From JAZLIT01 sp045617525 (GTDB lineage: Bacteria; Bacillota; Bacilli; Bacillales_A; Planococcaceae), in NCBI GenBank assembly GCA_045617525.1, contig JAZLIT010000110.1, positions 1 to 5,323 of the forward strand: DNA of 5,323 nucleotides. Direction: 5' to 3'. Made by a program: the position numbers and the translations under genes. The notes beneath the pieces are model-generated. The model had not been told where the DNA came from. It ran no database searches and saw nothing but the letters and a program-made list of their open reading frames with translations. Below, piece after piece: positions 4,898 through 5,323 of this stretch; position 1 is the first letter of the stretch, and every line of letters begins with the position of its first letter.

Positions 4898-5323
4898 ATG
4901 ATTATAGTTAGAACAGCTATTTTATGGATTATTATATCAACTCTCATTAATGCATATTTAATGACATTACCCATACCTGTTTTACGAAAAAGAGATTACC
5001 CGGCTAACTATCTAATTAAACAAGATAATAGGATAGTTATACAAAACAAAAGGGAATGTGCAGCATTTTCAACAGCATATGTGTTGCGTTATTTTGGAAT
5101 GGAGGCCGATGGAGAAGAGTTATATACTAATTTCCCTAGTAAAACAAGATTAGGTAATGTATATCCAAAAGGAATCCGTACGGTGTTAGGGAAAAAGGGA
5201 TTTAAAACAAACTATTATAAAGGAAATATAAATACATTAAAGTACGAAGTTAGTAAAGGAACTCCTGTAATTGTTTTTATTAAAGTACAGAAGGATCGTA
5301 ATAATTTGCATTTTGTCCCTGTT
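4898..5323 (+). CDS. membrane-anchored C39-like cysteine peptidase, N-terminal part
   Basis: The ATG at 4898 has a strong GGGGGGAG ribosome binding site (4885-4892) 5 nt upstream and opens a frame with no stop for 142 codons, to the window end. Residues 7-24 form one hydrophobic segment (AILWIIISTLINAYLMTL) followed by basic RKR (30-32), fitting a membrane anchor or uncleaved signal. The next part carries a papain-like C39 core: Q49 five residues before C54 in IQNKRECAAFSTAYVLRYFG, as expected for the oxyanion-hole Gln and nucleophilic Cys, then KGTPVIVFIKV and, at the cut edge, LHFVPV with H138 in the place of the catalytic His. The catalytic Asp/Asn lies beyond the window. C39 domains cleave double-glycine leader peptides in bacteriocin exporters, but stand-alone members like this have mostly unknown substrates. 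Confidence 0.7.
   Translation, partial: MIIVRTAILWIIISTLINAYLMTLPIPVLRKRDYPANYLIKQDNRIVIQNKRECAAFSTAYVLRYFGMEADGEELYTNFPSKTRLGNVYPKGIRTVLGKKGFKTNYYKGNINTLKYEVSKGTPVIVFIKVQKDRNNLHFVPV

Noticed and set aside
1..5323. CRISPR array, tRNA, rRNA or defence system
   Set aside because: No regularly spaced repeats, no tRNA-like cloverleaf with conserved T-arm, no rRNA sequence, and no recognisable defence effector genes.

Overview
The window looks like chromosome from a low-GC, Gram-positive, probably spore-forming bacterium of the Bacillaceae/Planococcaceae type (Lysinibacillus-like is my best guess). This rests on AT-rich codon use, strong AGGAGG-type ribosome binding sites, frequent TTG/GTG starts, and Bacillus-type protein families (PaiB, a two-domain GNAT, a MazG-like protein, a Bacillus phage-type integrase). 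It is an accessory region built from short cargo genes separated by decayed genes and mobile-element debris. No complete mobile element, rRNA, tRNA or CRISPR array is visible.

Layout: 1-442 has no intact gene. It holds a minus-strand hairpin terminator, a tiny and apparently broken minus-strand reading frame with a good ribosome binding site, and AT-rich sequence. At 443-655 and again at 2312-2524 lies a 213-bp direct repeat differing at only three positions. Each copy carries the 3' tail of a tyrosine-recombinase (integrase) gene on the minus strand, a hairpin terminator, and a GC-rich element that can fold into a branched structure. Both copies are followed on the left by a diverged att-like or arm-site-like motif (about 388-411 and 2169-2192). 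Between the copies sit two plus-strand genes: an ACT-domain protein (968-1366) and a PaiB-family FMN-binding protein (1494-2120).

Right of the second repeat is a minus-strand two-domain GNAT acetyltransferase (2563-3432), convergent with paiB. Next come a wrecked MazG-like gene (3634-3839), whose stop overlaps the ribosome binding site of an intact PhzF-family isomerase gene (3854-4711), a possible decayed coding stretch (about 4740-4880), and the first 142 codons of a membrane-anchored C39-like cysteine peptidase that runs off the window at 4898-5323.

The intact genes (ACT, PaiB, GNAT, PhzF, C39-like) do not form an obvious single pathway. They read as independent small-molecule and regulatory genes gathered in a region of gene turnover. 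The strongest unexplained signal is the repeated integrase-tail/terminator/branched-hairpin module flanking the ACT-PaiB cargo.
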